Source: Oscillospiraceae bacterium (GTDB lineage: Bacteria; Bacillota; Clostridia; Oscillospirales; Oscillospiraceae). From it: 37,692 nt of DNA. The stretch lies in NCBI GenBank assembly GCA_024404315.1, contig JAKSQD010000015.1, positions 1-37,692 of the forward strand, written 5' to 3'. This document shows, piece by piece, positions 26,623 through 34,495 of this stretch; position 1 is the stretch's first letter, and each line of letters opens with the position of its first letter. Position numbers and translations under genes: made by a program. Under the pieces are notes generated by a model. That model did not search any database, was not told the origin of the DNA, and saw nothing but the letters and a program-made list of their open reading frames with translations.

Positions 26623-27374
26623 TACCAATCGACCTCCTCGGCGTTGAAAACGGGGCCATCCTTGCAGACGTGCTTGTTATGGCCGCCCACAGAGCAAGCG
26701 CAGACCAGGCAGGCACCAATTCCACAGCCCATGCGCTCCTCCATGGAGACAAAGCAGGGCACGCCATAGGCCCGAGCAGCGGCATAGACATTTTTCAGCA
26801 TGGGCTTGGGGCCGCAGGAGAAAACAGCGGAGATATCCTGATCTTCTTCCAGATAATCACGAACCAGCTGATCCACGAAACCGTGATAACCCATGGAACC
26901 GTCATCGCTGGCGACCTTCACGGGAATATTAGCAGCGGAAAAGTCATCCAGCAGGATGGCAGCGGCTGCATTGCGGAAGCCAACCGCAGCAACCGCACCG
27001 TTGGGAGCGGCTTTGGCGGCTTTCAGCATGGGGGGAACGCCGATACCGCCGCCGACCACCAGCACCTTGCCGGTTTCGGGGTAATCATAGCCGTGACCCA
27101 GAGGGCCGAGCACGTCCAGCTCTGCGCCGACGGTCTGCTTGGACAGCCAGGCAGTGCCCTCACCTCTCACCTGAAAGACAATGCGGAGCCGCTCGCCCTC
27201 CGCATCACAGACGGAAATGGGACGGCGGAGCAGGAAGCCCTCACCGCAGGAAACGTTGACAAACTGACCGGCCTTACAAGCCTGACCCAGTTCTCCTGCA
27301 TCCAGCAGGAAGGAATATGTGTCGGCGTTGAGCTGCTTGGCTTCCACCAGCCGACAAATTTTCTGCATGGGCAT
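26622..27374 (-). CDS. pyrK: dihydroorotate dehydrogenase electron-transfer subunit
   Basis: FAD and [2Fe-2S] subunit of class 1B dihydroorotate dehydrogenase. The 250-aa sequence has the FAD motif RRPIS at 50-54, the NAD-binding VVGGGIGVPPM near 107-116, and the cluster cysteines 217, 222, 225 and 237 (CGIGACLVC, then HVC). The start at ATG 27374 has GGAGGG 6 nt upstream; an upstream extension of the frame to 27512 adds 46 residues unlike the family. Overlaps pyrD. Confidence 0.96.
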   Translation of the reverse strand: MPMQKICRLVEAKQLNADTYSFLLDAGELGQACKAGQFVNVSCGEGFLLRRPISVCDAEGERLRIVFQVRGEGTAWLSKQTVGAELDVLGPLGHGYDYPETGKVLVVGGGIGVPPMLKAAKAAPNGAVAAVGFRNAAAAILLDDFSAANIPVKVASDDGSMGYHGFVDQLVRDYLEEDQDISAVFSCGPKPMLKNVYAAARAYGVPCFVSMEERMGCGIGACLVCACSVGGHNKHVCKDGPVFNAEEVDW

Positions 27375-27454
27375 AGATAGCCCTCCTTCTCTTTGGTAAT
27401 TCGGAACGGGAAGATGGAAAGACAGCGCCACCTTTCCCGCCGAAAAGTCGATTT

Positions 27455-27679
27455 TTACAGCGTTTTCTGCTGATAAACAGCAATGACTTTCATGCAGTCC
27501 CAACAGTACCACGCCTCAGCGTCGATGGGAAGAGAGATTCCGCCTTTCTTGATAAGGTGTTTCTCTCTCTGGCTTTCGGGATACCAGTTTACAACCGTTC
27601 CACTGTTGAGCAGACTTCCGGCGGTACGGGACTGTACAAAGCCTTTCTGCATTTCTTGACCGCATTCAGGACATTTCAT
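27455..27679 (-). CDS. zinc-ribbon protein (PF20097-like) inside the pyr operon
   Basis: A 74-aa protein with CPEC at residues 3-6 and CWDC near residue 58, the usual two halves of a zinc ribbon, plus KGFVQS and an AWYCWDC end that resemble the PF20097-type small proteins of Firmicutes. Function unknown. AAGGAG precedes the ATG. It lies between pyrF and pyrK on the same strand with gaps of 96 and 80 nt, so it is probably cotranscribed. Confidence 0.75.
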   Translation of the reverse strand: MKCPECGQEMQKGFVQSRTAGSLLNSGTVVNWYPESQREKHLIKKGGISLPIDAEAWYCWDCMKVIAVYQQKTL

Positions 27680-27775
27680 ACTTTATTTTCTCCTTTATTT
27701 TCTGATAAAAGAGGCATTATGGCCGGTGTAGCAGGTGTTGATGGCCGTGGTTTTTCCCCTCTCAAAAAGGATTGA

Positions 27776-28702
27776 TTATTCCTGAATGGGGGTGATAGCG
27801 GTGATTGCATCACGCATTTTGATGGCTTCGTTACGAGCGGCTTCCTGATAATCAGCGCCGTCCTTGCCGGTCTTTTTCCAAGCGCACATGATACCACGGG
27901 AAGAGTTGACAATAGCGCCGTGACCCTTCTCATCAAAGGCAAACTTGACATCCTGAGCGGTTCCGCCCTGTGCGCCATAGCCAGGAACCAGGAAGAAGGT
28001 ATGAGGCAGAGCGGCACGCATCTCAGCCAGCTGCTCGGGCCAGGTTGCGCCGATAACAGCGCCCACACGGTTATAACCGTACTCATCCTCGAAGCCTTCG
28101 CCCCACTTAGCGACCAAATCACCCATGACCTCATAAATCTTCTGATCGCCAATGGTCAGATCCTGGAGGTCAACAGCGGAGGGGTTAGAGGTGCGAACCA
28201 GTGCAAAGAGGGTCTTGTCCTCTTCGTTGGCAATCTTGAGGAAGGGGTTCACAGCGTCTGCGCCCATATAGCCATTGACGGTGACGCAATCAGCATCGAA
28301 GCAAGGAATCAGAGCGGAGCCAACCTTGCTCTTGCCCAGCCAGCCCTCAGCGTAAGCGGAAGCGGTAGCGCCGATGTCACCACGCTTGATATCAGCGATG
28401 ACATACATGCCCTTTTCCTTTGCGTAGTTGATGGTGCGCTCCATCATCTCCACGCCTTCCCAGCCCAGCAGCTCATAATAAGCGGCCTGGGGCTTGACAG
28501 CGGGGACGATATCGCACAGAGCGTCAATCAGACCGCAGTTGAACTCAAAGATGGCCTCAGCAGCAGCCTTACGGGTTTCACCGTACTGAGCAACGTACTT
28601 ATCAATGATGGGCTGGGGGACGTACTCAATGCGAGCGTCCAAACCGGCGACAGTGGGATTTTTCTTCTCAATGATATTCTTCTGGAGTGCAGCAAAAGAC
28701 AT
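27776..28702 (-). CDS. pyrF: orotidine 5'-phosphate decarboxylase, type 2
   Basis: Last step of UMP synthesis. The 308-aa length and motif AGLDARIEYVP plus the catalytic segment DIKRGDIGATA at about 104-114 (Lys and two Asp) identify the longer type 2 subfamily. The phosphate-binding VPGYGAQGGTAQD segment is intact. AGAGGA precedes the ATG. Second gene of the operon, 41 nt after pyrC. Confidence 0.96.
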   Translation of the reverse strand: MSFAALQKNIIEKKNPTVAGLDARIEYVPQPIIDKYVAQYGETRKAAAEAIFEFNCGLIDALCDIVPAVKPQAAYYELLGWEGVEMMERTINYAKEKGMYVIADIKRGDIGATASAYAEGWLGKSKVGSALIPCFDADCVTVNGYMGADAVNPFLKIANEEDKTLFALVRTSNPSAVDLQDLTIGDQKIYEVMGDLVAKWGEGFEDEYGYNRVGAVIGATWPEQLAEMRAALPHTFFLVPGYGAQGGTAQDVKFAFDEKGHGAIVNSSRGIMCAWKKTGKDGADYQEAARNEAIKMRDAITAITPIQE

Positions 28703-28743
28703 AATTTATTCCTCTTTTCTGTTATTTAAAAAACAATTTTGAA

Positions 28744-30027
28744 TTATTCTTCGACGGAGTAGATAATCTTTCCGCCGACGATGGTATAATGCACCTTACC
28801 ACGAACCTTCATACCGCCAAAGGGCGTGTTGCGACCCTTGGACTTGAACTGCTGGGGATCAATGATCCATTCTTCATAGGGATCAAAGATGGTGATATCC
28901 GCATCGGCGCCAAGACCCAAAGTGCCCTTCTTCAAGTGTAGCAGTTTGGCGGGATTGATGGTCATTTTGCGGATAATCTCCTCCAGGGTCAGCTCACCGG
29001 TGTGATACAGCTGGGTTAAGGTGATGGCCAGGGAGGTTTCCAGACCGACCATGCCGCTGGGAGCAGATTCCAAATCCTTGGCTTTTTCCTCAGCGGAATG
29101 AGGAGCGTGATCTGTCACGATGCAATCAATGGTTCCATCCTTCACGCCCTCCAAAATGCCCTTTACGTCAGCGGTTGGACGGAGCGGGGGATTGACCCTC
29201 GCCATTGTGCCCTGGAGCAGCACCTGCTCATGGGTGATGGTGAAGTACTGGGGGCAGGTCTCGCAGGTGATTTTAACGCCCTTTTTCTTATAACGGCGAA
29301 CGATATCCACGCCCTTTTTGGTGGAGATGTGGCAAATGTGGACGGGCTGACCGGTTTCTTCAGCCAGCATAGCGTCACGCATAATCATAATCTCCTCGGC
29401 AATGGCGGGGCGGCCATGAATGCCCAACTGACGAGAAACCCGACCCTCGTGGACGGCGTAGTTTTTGACCATATCAATGTCCTCTTCATGACAAAGAATG
29501 GTCATATTGCGGCGGCCAGAGCGCATCAAGGCATCCCGCATGATGTTGGCATTCATGATGGGCACGCCGTCGTCAGAAAGGGCAACTGCACCCGCTTCCT
29601 TCAACGCCTTGAAATCCGTCATTTCCTTGCCCTGTTCCCCCACGGTCACAGCGCCAACGGGCCAGACCTGAACGCCGCTTCCCTCTTTTTCCGCCTTTTC
29701 GATGATATATCGAATGGTTTCAGGATTGTCAGCGACCGGCTTGGTGTTGGCCATACAAGCAATCGAGGTAAAACCGCCGTGAGCGGCGGCGGCTGTGCCG
29801 GTGATGATATCTTCTTTATAAGTCAAGCCGGGATCCCGGAGATGGACGTGCATATCAATCAGGCCGGGACAGACAACCAACCCATCCGCATCAATGGTCA
29901 TCGCCATTGGCTCATCCAGATGACTGCCGATGCAGGCAATGCGTCCGTTTTCCACCAGGATATCCAGCTTGCCGCTCAGGCCACCAGCGGGATCAATGAC
30001 CGTTCCCTTTTGAATTAAAAGCTTCAT
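28744..30027 (-). CDS. pyrC: dihydroorotase
   Basis: Zinc amidohydrolase that cyclises carbamoyl-aspartate to dihydroorotate. The 427-aa class I protein has the metal motif DMHVHLRDPG (His60, His62), the substrate segment MANTKPVADNP, and the catalytic Asp in VTDHAPHSAEEK. Length is typical. First gene of the minus-strand operon pyrC-pyrF-zinc ribbon-pyrK-pyrD. AAGGAAG lies 12 nt before the ATG. Confidence 0.97.
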   Translation of the reverse strand: MKLLIQKGTVIDPAGGLSGKLDILVENGRIACIGSHLDEPMAMTIDADGLVVCPGLIDMHVHLRDPGLTYKEDIITGTAAAAHGGFTSIACMANTKPVADNPETIRYIIEKAEKEGSGVQVWPVGAVTVGEQGKEMTDFKALKEAGAVALSDDGVPIMNANIMRDALMRSGRRNMTILCHEEDIDMVKNYAVHEGRVSRQLGIHGRPAIAEEIMIMRDAMLAEETGQPVHICHISTKKGVDIVRRYKKKGVKITCETCPQYFTITHEQVLLQGTMARVNPPLRPTADVKGILEGVKDGTIDCIVTDHAPHSAEEKAKDLESAPSGMVGLETSLAITLTQLYHTGELTLEEIIRKMTINPAKLLHLKKGTLGLGADADITIFDPYEEWIIDPQQFKSKGRNTPFGGMKVRGKVHYTIVGGKIIYSVEE

Positions 30028-30078
30028 AAACGAATCTCACTTCCTTAAAGAGCTATTTCTTCCTGTGTTTCTGCTCTG

Positions 30079-30107
30079 ATTATACATGAATCCCCTCTGA
30101 AATGCAA
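30079..30107 (-). promoter_or_regulatory. pyr operon promoter
   Basis: On the minus strand: TTGCAT (30107-30102), 17-nt spacer, TATAAT (30084-30079). The leader is about 45 nt and contains no terminator hairpin or PyrR-type anti-antiterminator, so the operon head is not obviously attenuated. Confidence 0.7.
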
Positions 30108-30264
30108 GTGCGGCGAAAGAGGTTCACCAAATCGTTACAAATGGCTTGTTCTTTTCCTGAAGAGCGCTCTTTTTTTGTCCAGACTGGATAAAATGGAAAA
30201 ATTACGGGTATTCTTAGGAAAAGAACCCTGAATTGTTTCGATACTCACAAAGGAAGTGCTTTTC

Positions 30265-30591
30265 ATGTCTGTCCCCCTTCGTTTTACCATCTTGCTTTAC
30301 TCTGCCGCTCTTGCCATTAGTTTATCCGTAGCGGCGCTTCTCCCCCATTCCAAGCTGGAAGCGATGTCCCCAGAATCCTTTTCCATCTCAGAAAAGGAGG
30401 AAGCTCCCACCACCTACATTCTGAAAGCGGAAAAGGGAGAAATCTGCATTTTTGAGGGACAGCAACTGATTCAAAAAACCGGGGTTGCTGTCGCCTCCCT
30501 GCCTGCGGAGGATCGTTTTTCTCTGGAAACGGGTATCTCTGCTTCTTCTCAGGAGGCGTTGACGGCTCTTCTGGAGGATCTTTGTTCTTAG
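30265..30591 (+). CDS. small signal-anchored protein of unknown function
   Basis: A 108-aa protein with an N-terminal hydrophobic helix at about residues 6-25 (signal anchor), a Ser/Glu linker, and a compact domain from YILKAEKGEICIFEG through VASLPAEDRFSLETGISASSQEALTALLEDL. This domain pattern (YxL.. G.. VFE.., SLPxxD, terminal LLED) is common among small sporulation-associated and hypothetical proteins of Clostridia. AAGGAAG stands 8 nt before the ATG at 30265. Its stop codon overlaps the repeat fragment at 30590. Confidence 0.7.
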   Translation: MSVPLRFTILLYSAALAISLSVAALLPHSKLEAMSPESFSISEKEEAPTTYILKAEKGEICIFEGQQLIQKTGVAVASLPAEDRFSLETGISASSQEALTALLEDLCS

Positions 30592-30640
30592 AGAGTGTTT
30601 AGTAACCCAGCCGCACGCCGCTTGCTTGGCTCTTAATCCG
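30590..30640. repeat. partial copy of the 240-bp element
   Basis: About 50 bp aligning with the left end of the element at 15565-15614; the shared core GTAACCCAG.CGCACGCCGCT and CTTGGCTCTT is nearly identical. No right inverted repeat follows, so this is a truncated copy. As at the full copy, its left end overlaps the stop codon of the preceding gene (TAG here). Confidence 0.7.
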
Positions 30641-30648
30641 ATTTTTTG

Positions 30649-30677
30649 TTGACAAGTTCTCTCTCTTATACTAAAAT
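30649..30677 (+). promoter_or_regulatory. tcdA promoter
   Basis: TTGACA (30649-30654), 17-nt spacer, TAAAAT (30672-30677), 35 nt before the tcdA ATG. It begins 9 nt after the repeat fragment. Confidence 0.65.
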
Positions 30678-30711
30678 TAGCATAGAATTTCTCACAAACA
30701 GGTGAAAAAAT

Positions 30712-31449
30712 ATGCGAAACGAATTTGCAAGAACTGAGCTCATGCTGGGGCGTGAAGCCATGGAAAAATTGGAAAACGCTCGTGTTGCCGTCTTCGGCGT
30801 GGGCGGTGTCGGCGGCTATGTTGTGGAAGCGCTGGCCAGAAGCGGAGTTGGAACGTTTGATTTGATTGACAACGACACCGTAAACGTCACCAACATCAAC
30901 CGTCAAATCATTGCCACGCAAGAAACCATTGGACAATATAAGGTCGATGCGGCGGAAAACCGAATCCACAGCATCAATCCCCAAGCGGTGGTTCATAAAT
31001 ACAAGGCGTTTTATCTGCCGGATACCGCCGATCAGTTTGATTTTACCCAGTATGACTATGTGGTGGATGCCATCGACACCATGACGGGAAAGCTGGAGCT
31101 GGTATGCCGTACAAAAGAGGTTGGTGTGCCGATTATCTGTTCCATGGGCGCAGGCAACAAGCTGGATCCCACCGCTTTTCGGGTGTCGGATATCTCCAAA
31201 ACCTCGATGGATCCCCTGGCTCGGGTCATGCGCAAGGAACTGCGAAACCGTGGAATCAATCATTGCAAAGTCGTCTATTCTCAGGAACAGCCCCTTCCGG
31301 TCGCTCCCGATGCAGCAGAAGCGTATTTAAAGGAGCAGCCCAATCCCGGGCGGCGAGCACTGCCTGGCAGCATCGCTTTTGTCCCATCTGTAGTGGGGCT
31401 GATTATCGCCGGTGAGGTCATCAAAGACCTGATCGGTTTGAACAACTGA
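30712..31449 (+). CDS. tcdA: tRNA threonylcarbamoyladenosine dehydratase
   Basis: E1-like ATP-dependent enzyme of the ThiF/MoeB superfamily that cyclises the t6A modification of tRNA to ct6A. The 245-aa sequence has RTELMLGREAMEKL, the nucleotide-binding FGVGGVGGYVVEAL, DNDTVNVTNINRQ, and DAIDTMTGKLEL, all typical of TcdA (CsdL). Length is normal, and GSIAFVPSVVGL near the C-terminus is conserved. Own promoter and a strong terminator follow. Confidence 0.93.
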   Translation: MRNEFARTELMLGREAMEKLENARVAVFGVGGVGGYVVEALARSGVGTFDLIDNDTVNVTNINRQIIATQETIGQYKVDAAENRIHSINPQAVVHKYKAFYLPDTADQFDFTQYDYVVDAIDTMTGKLELVCRTKEVGVPIICSMGAGNKLDPTAFRVSDISKTSMDPLARVMRKELRNRGINHCKVVYSQEQPLPVAPDAAEAYLKEQPNPGRRALPGSIAFVPSVVGLIIAGEVIKDLIGLNN

Positions 31450-31456
31450 ACCAAAG

Positions 31457-31500
31457 AACAATGCAGAGGCTCCAAACGGAATCCCTCTGCATTGTTTGTT
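31457..31500. terminator. bidirectional terminator
   Basis: Perfect 13-bp stem AACAATGCAGAGG (31457-31469) with CCTCTGCATTGTT (31484-31496), 14-nt loop, T-rich on the plus side. It separates the convergent tcdA and transporter genes. Confidence 0.9.
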
Positions 31501-31509
31501 TATCGTCTG

Positions 31510-32880
31510 TTATCTGTGGGATTTCACCTGCCGGGCAATCTCCTCCACCTTGGATTCGGTGAGGATGTATTTCTTGGAAAAGAGCATCAGCGCAACGAAC
31601 AGACCAATGACGGGCAGGACAGTCATGGTCATGCGAAGCCCCAGAACGGAAGAGCTTCCCACAGCGGAAGCAACGCCTTCGGATGTGTCACTGCTGAGGT
31701 GGAACAGCGTCAGGCAGAGAGAAGCAATCATAGCTGCCACACCGGAGGCCAGCTTGACCACAAAGGTCTGCATAGAGAAGATGACACTCTCATCTCTGCG
31801 ATGGTTCTTCCACTCGCCATAGTCCACCGTATTGGCCAGAAAAACGGTGGTCAAAACAGTGAGAATGCCGTTGGCAGAGAAGATGAAGAAAGCGGGAACA
31901 AAGAGAAGAAAAACCGTCTTCATGCTGGTAAAGGTCAGACCCAGAAGAACCACATAACCGGCAATGGCCATGACAAAAGCGGTATAAAAAACACGAATGG
32001 TGCTCAGGAACTTTCTCAAGAGCGGGAAAAAGAGCATCATGGACAAAATCTGAATGGCACCGCCAAAGGTGTTAAAAAGCGTGTAGCTGTTATACCAGCC
32101 TTCGCCGCCGAAATCATACTTAAAAAAGTAAATGACCAGATTGGATGTGGTATAAACGGCGCAGTTAATCAAAACAATGGTCAACGCCACCACCATGGCC
32201 TGATCGTTTTGGATGAGCGCTCGGAACATCTGACCAACAGACGGCGCTTCCACGGAGACGTTTGATTTTTCCTTGATGTTGACGCAGGTGATAACGATGG
32301 TTATCACAAAGATAACCGCAATGATGAGGCCGAAACGAGCAAAACCGGTGCGCTCATCTCCCCCGCCCAAGCCCTGAACACAGAGCATGGTGATGATGGT
32401 AACAATGGCGGAGCCAACACCGGCGCAGGAACGTGCCAGCGTGGATAGCCCCTCTCGTTCCTTTCCGCCCTCGGTAAAGGCCGGAATCATGGACCAATAA
32501 GGAATATCCATCATGGTGTAAGTAACGCCCCAGATGATATAGACGGCGGCGGCATACGCAACCAAGCCCGCTCCATTCAGCGCAGGCGGGGCAGCGAACA
32601 GGAAATAAAGTACGACTGCGTTTAAAATGGTTCCGATTAACATCCAAGGGCGAAATTTTCCCCACTTCGTCCGGGTTTTTGCCACCAAAACGCCCATAAT
32701 CGGGTCATTGAAGGCATCAAACACACGAGCGGCTAGCAGGATGATACCCATAGCAAAGGCATTGACCCCCAGAATATCCTGATAATAATAGAGGACATAA
32801 CTGGCGGAAAGCATATATACCATGTCTTTGCCAACTGCGCCAAGGCCATAGGCAGCTTTTTCCCTGATGGAAAGTTTCAT
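31510..32880 (-). CDS. GPH-family sugar:cation symporter (MFS)
   Basis: A 456-aa twelve-helix transporter of the glycoside-pentoside-hexuronide:cation family (MelB-like). Landmarks: REKAAYGLGAVGKDMVYML at the N-terminus, the RVFDAFNDPIMGVL motif (MelB sodium-binding region), and TKWGKFRPWML. Likely imports a sugar or uronide with Na+ or H+; no sugar enzyme is adjacent to name the substrate. GGAGGA precedes the ATG. It is a single-gene unit with its own promoter. Confidence 0.9.
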   Translation of the reverse strand: MKLSIREKAAYGLGAVGKDMVYMLSASYVLYYYQDILGVNAFAMGIILLAARVFDAFNDPIMGVLVAKTRTKWGKFRPWMLIGTILNAVVLYFLFAAPPALNGAGLVAYAAAVYIIWGVTYTMMDIPYWSMIPAFTEGGKEREGLSTLARSCAGVGSAIVTIITMLCVQGLGGGDERTGFARFGLIIAVIFVITIVITCVNIKEKSNVSVEAPSVGQMFRALIQNDQAMVVALTIVLINCAVYTTSNLVIYFFKYDFGGEGWYNSYTLFNTFGGAIQILSMMLFFPLLRKFLSTIRVFYTAFVMAIAGYVVLLGLTFTSMKTVFLLFVPAFFIFSANGILTVLTTVFLANTVDYGEWKNHRRDESVIFSMQTFVVKLASGVAAMIASLCLTLFHLSSDTSEGVASAVGSSSVLGLRMTMTVLPVIGLFVALMLFSKKYILTESKVEEIARQVKSHR

Positions 32881-32906
32881 AGAGATTCCTCCTTTATGAT
32901 ATCCTT

Positions 32907-32935
32907 ATTATAGGAGAAATATCGGCAAAAAGCAA
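32907..32935 (-). promoter_or_regulatory. promoter of the GPH symporter
   Basis: On the minus strand: TTGCTT (32935-32930), 17-nt spacer, TATAAT (32912-32907), 26 nt before the ATG. Confidence 0.6.
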
Positions 32936-33089
32936 CCAATGAATCAACGAAAAAGAGACTCGTTGGTGTCGAGCCATTTCTGGACTTTGTAGTTAGTACT
33001 GCATTTCAAAGAATCATCAACAGGGGATAAAAATACAGAAACGCTTCTCTTGTTGGTTCTGTTTGGAAAAATCCTCCTTTTCCTCTTTC

Positions 33090-33118
33090 TCATATTTTTT
33101 CCTTTCCAGTCAATACTA
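33090..33118 (+). promoter_or_regulatory. possible sigma-G-type spoVT promoter
   Basis: TCATA (33090-33094), 17-nt spacer, AATACTA (33112-33118), close to the sigma-G pattern (a -10 of CATACTA type). spoVT is a sigma-G gene in Bacillus, which makes the weak match more credible. The rest of 32940-33089 shows only an uninformative minus-strand frame. Confidence 0.4.
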
Positions 33119-33168
33119 CCTTTGCACACAGATTTTTTCCCAATTCTCACAGGAAGAGGCAGATAGAT

Positions 33169-33711
33169 ATGAAAGCAACAGGTATTGTCAGGCGTATTGA
33201 TGATTTGGGTCGAGTTGTTATCCCCAAGGAAATCCGTCGCACGATGCGGATTCGAGAAGGTACGCCTCTGGAAATTTTCACCGGCAAGGATGGAGAGGTT
33301 ATTTTTAAAAAATATTCCCTCATGGACAACGTCAACGAGTTTGCGGGGCAGCTCTGTGAGACGTTATACAAAACCACGGGACATCCCGTCTTTATCACTG
33401 ACTTAGACAGTGTTATTGCCGTGGCGGGACTTCCCAAAAAAGACTGGATTGACCAGCGCATTTCTCGTCAACTGGAATCCGTGATAGAAAATCGGCGGCT
33501 TTATCAACACGAAGAGGAAAAGGCTCCCTTCCCTATCCTGGATTCTCAGCAAACTGTGCTGGTTTATATGGCGGCTCCTATTCTGACAGAAGGAGATACC
33601 ATGGGGTGCGTTGTGTTCGGTGGCCGTTCCGACGGTCAGCCCATGGGTGAAGTGGAAGAAAAACTGCTCCAAACCGTCTCGGGATTTCTCGGACGGCACA
33701 TGGAAACGTAA
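33169..33711 (+). CDS. spoVT: stage V sporulation protein T
   Basis: Forespore transcription factor that tunes sigma-G-dependent genes. The 180-aa protein has the AbrB-type swapped-hairpin DNA-binding domain at residues 1-50 (MKATGIVRRIDDLGRVVIPKEIRR) and a C-terminal GAF-like domain from about residue 56 to the end (HPVFITDLDSVIAVAG, MGCVVFGG). Length matches Bacillus SpoVT (178 aa), which distinguishes it from short AbrB. AGAGG precedes the ATG. Confidence 0.95.
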   Translation: MKATGIVRRIDDLGRVVIPKEIRRTMRIREGTPLEIFTGKDGEVIFKKYSLMDNVNEFAGQLCETLYKTTGHPVFITDLDSVIAVAGLPKKDWIDQRISRQLESVIENRRLYQHEEEKAPFPILDSQQTVLVYMAAPILTEGDTMGCVVFGGRSDGQPMGEVEEKLLQTVSGFLGRHMET

Positions 33712-33722
33712 ACGATGGATTT

Positions 33723-33750
33723 GTCTCCCTGTTCGGCTGAATGGGGAGAT
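33723..33750 (+). terminator. weak terminator after spoVT
   Basis: TCTCCC (33724-33729) pairs with GGGAGA (33744-33749), extended by two G-U pairs, 12 nt after the spoVT stop. The following T content is low. A further 10-nt tandem repeat (TCTAACGGCC then TCTAACGCCT, 33811-33830) followed by a T-run lies downstream; its role is unclear. Confidence 0.45.
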
Positions 33751-33852
33751 TTGTTATGATGCCATATGAATTTGGAATGGACGAACCACAATATTTATTT
33801 GCGGATAGGCTCTAACGGCCTCTAACGCCTTTTTTCATTGCCGGATTTTTTC

Positions 33853-33881
33853 TTGACAAAGATGCCAGAAACGCCTATACT
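33853..33881 (+). promoter_or_regulatory. greA-lysS promoter
   Basis: TTGACA (33853-33858), 17-nt spacer, TATACT (33876-33881): nearly perfect housekeeping promoter. The leader is about 110 nt. Confidence 0.8.
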
Positions 33882-33997
33882 GTTAGCATCATGGATTTGC
33901 ATGACCTTTTTTACGCAGTGCGGCGAGATGCAGGGAAAAACACCCCGCATCCGCTTCTTTTCTGCGTCTATTCTGATAGAAGGATTGGTGTTTAATT

Positions 33998-34483
33998 ATG
34001 GCCACTGGAAAGCCCGTCAAACTGACCCCTGCCCGCCTCAAAGAATTGCAGGACGAAATGACATGGATGAAAACCGTCCGTGAAAAAGAAGTTGCTGAGA
34101 TGATTAAAGAAGCTCGCTCCTTCGGCGACCTGTCCGAAAACAGCGAGTATGACGAAGCAAAAGACCAGCAGGGCAAGCTCTTCTCCCGTGAGGCCGAGGT
34201 TCAGGCCATTCTGGATAACTACGTCCTCATTGACGAGACCGTTGCTGATAACGATATCGTTGGCATCGGCGTGACGGTTCGTGTCTATGACAAGACCGAG
34301 GAAGAGGAAGTGGAATACCGCATCGTCGGTTCTCAGGAAGCTGACCCCATGAACGGCAAAATCTCCGAGGAATCTCTCTTCGGCAAGGCCATCCTGGGCA
34401 AGCGTGTGGGCGAGATCGTTAAGGTCGAAACCCTGGACGGCGAAGTGGACGAGTATGAAGTGCTGTCCATTACCGCTGAATAA
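33998..34483 (+). CDS. greA: transcription elongation factor GreA
   Basis: Rescues backtracked RNA polymerase by stimulating transcript cleavage. The 161-aa protein has the N-terminal coiled coil with the acidic tip motif FGDLSENSEYDEAK at about 43-56 and the C-terminal FKBP-like domain (ISEESLFGKAILGKRVGEIV). Length is standard. It is followed after 12 nt by lysS, the common greA-lysS pair. Confidence 0.96.
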   Translation: MATGKPVKLTPARLKELQDEMTWMKTVREKEVAEMIKEARSFGDLSENSEYDEAKDQQGKLFSREAEVQAILDNYVLIDETVADNDIVGIGVTVRVYDKTEEEEVEYRIVGSQEADPMNGKISEESLFGKAILGKRVGEIVKVETLDGEVDEYEVLSITAE

Positions 34484-34495
34484 GGGAGAAACAAC

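Noticed and set aside
32944-33150. 68-aa minus-strand frame between the symporter and spoVT
   Set aside because: Very basic, low-complexity and antisense to the spoVT promoter region, without a ribosome site or recognisable fold.
33811-33830. Two 10-nt tandem units as a CRISPR or satellite
   Set aside because: Only two short copies without spacers; at most part of a weak hairpin before greA.
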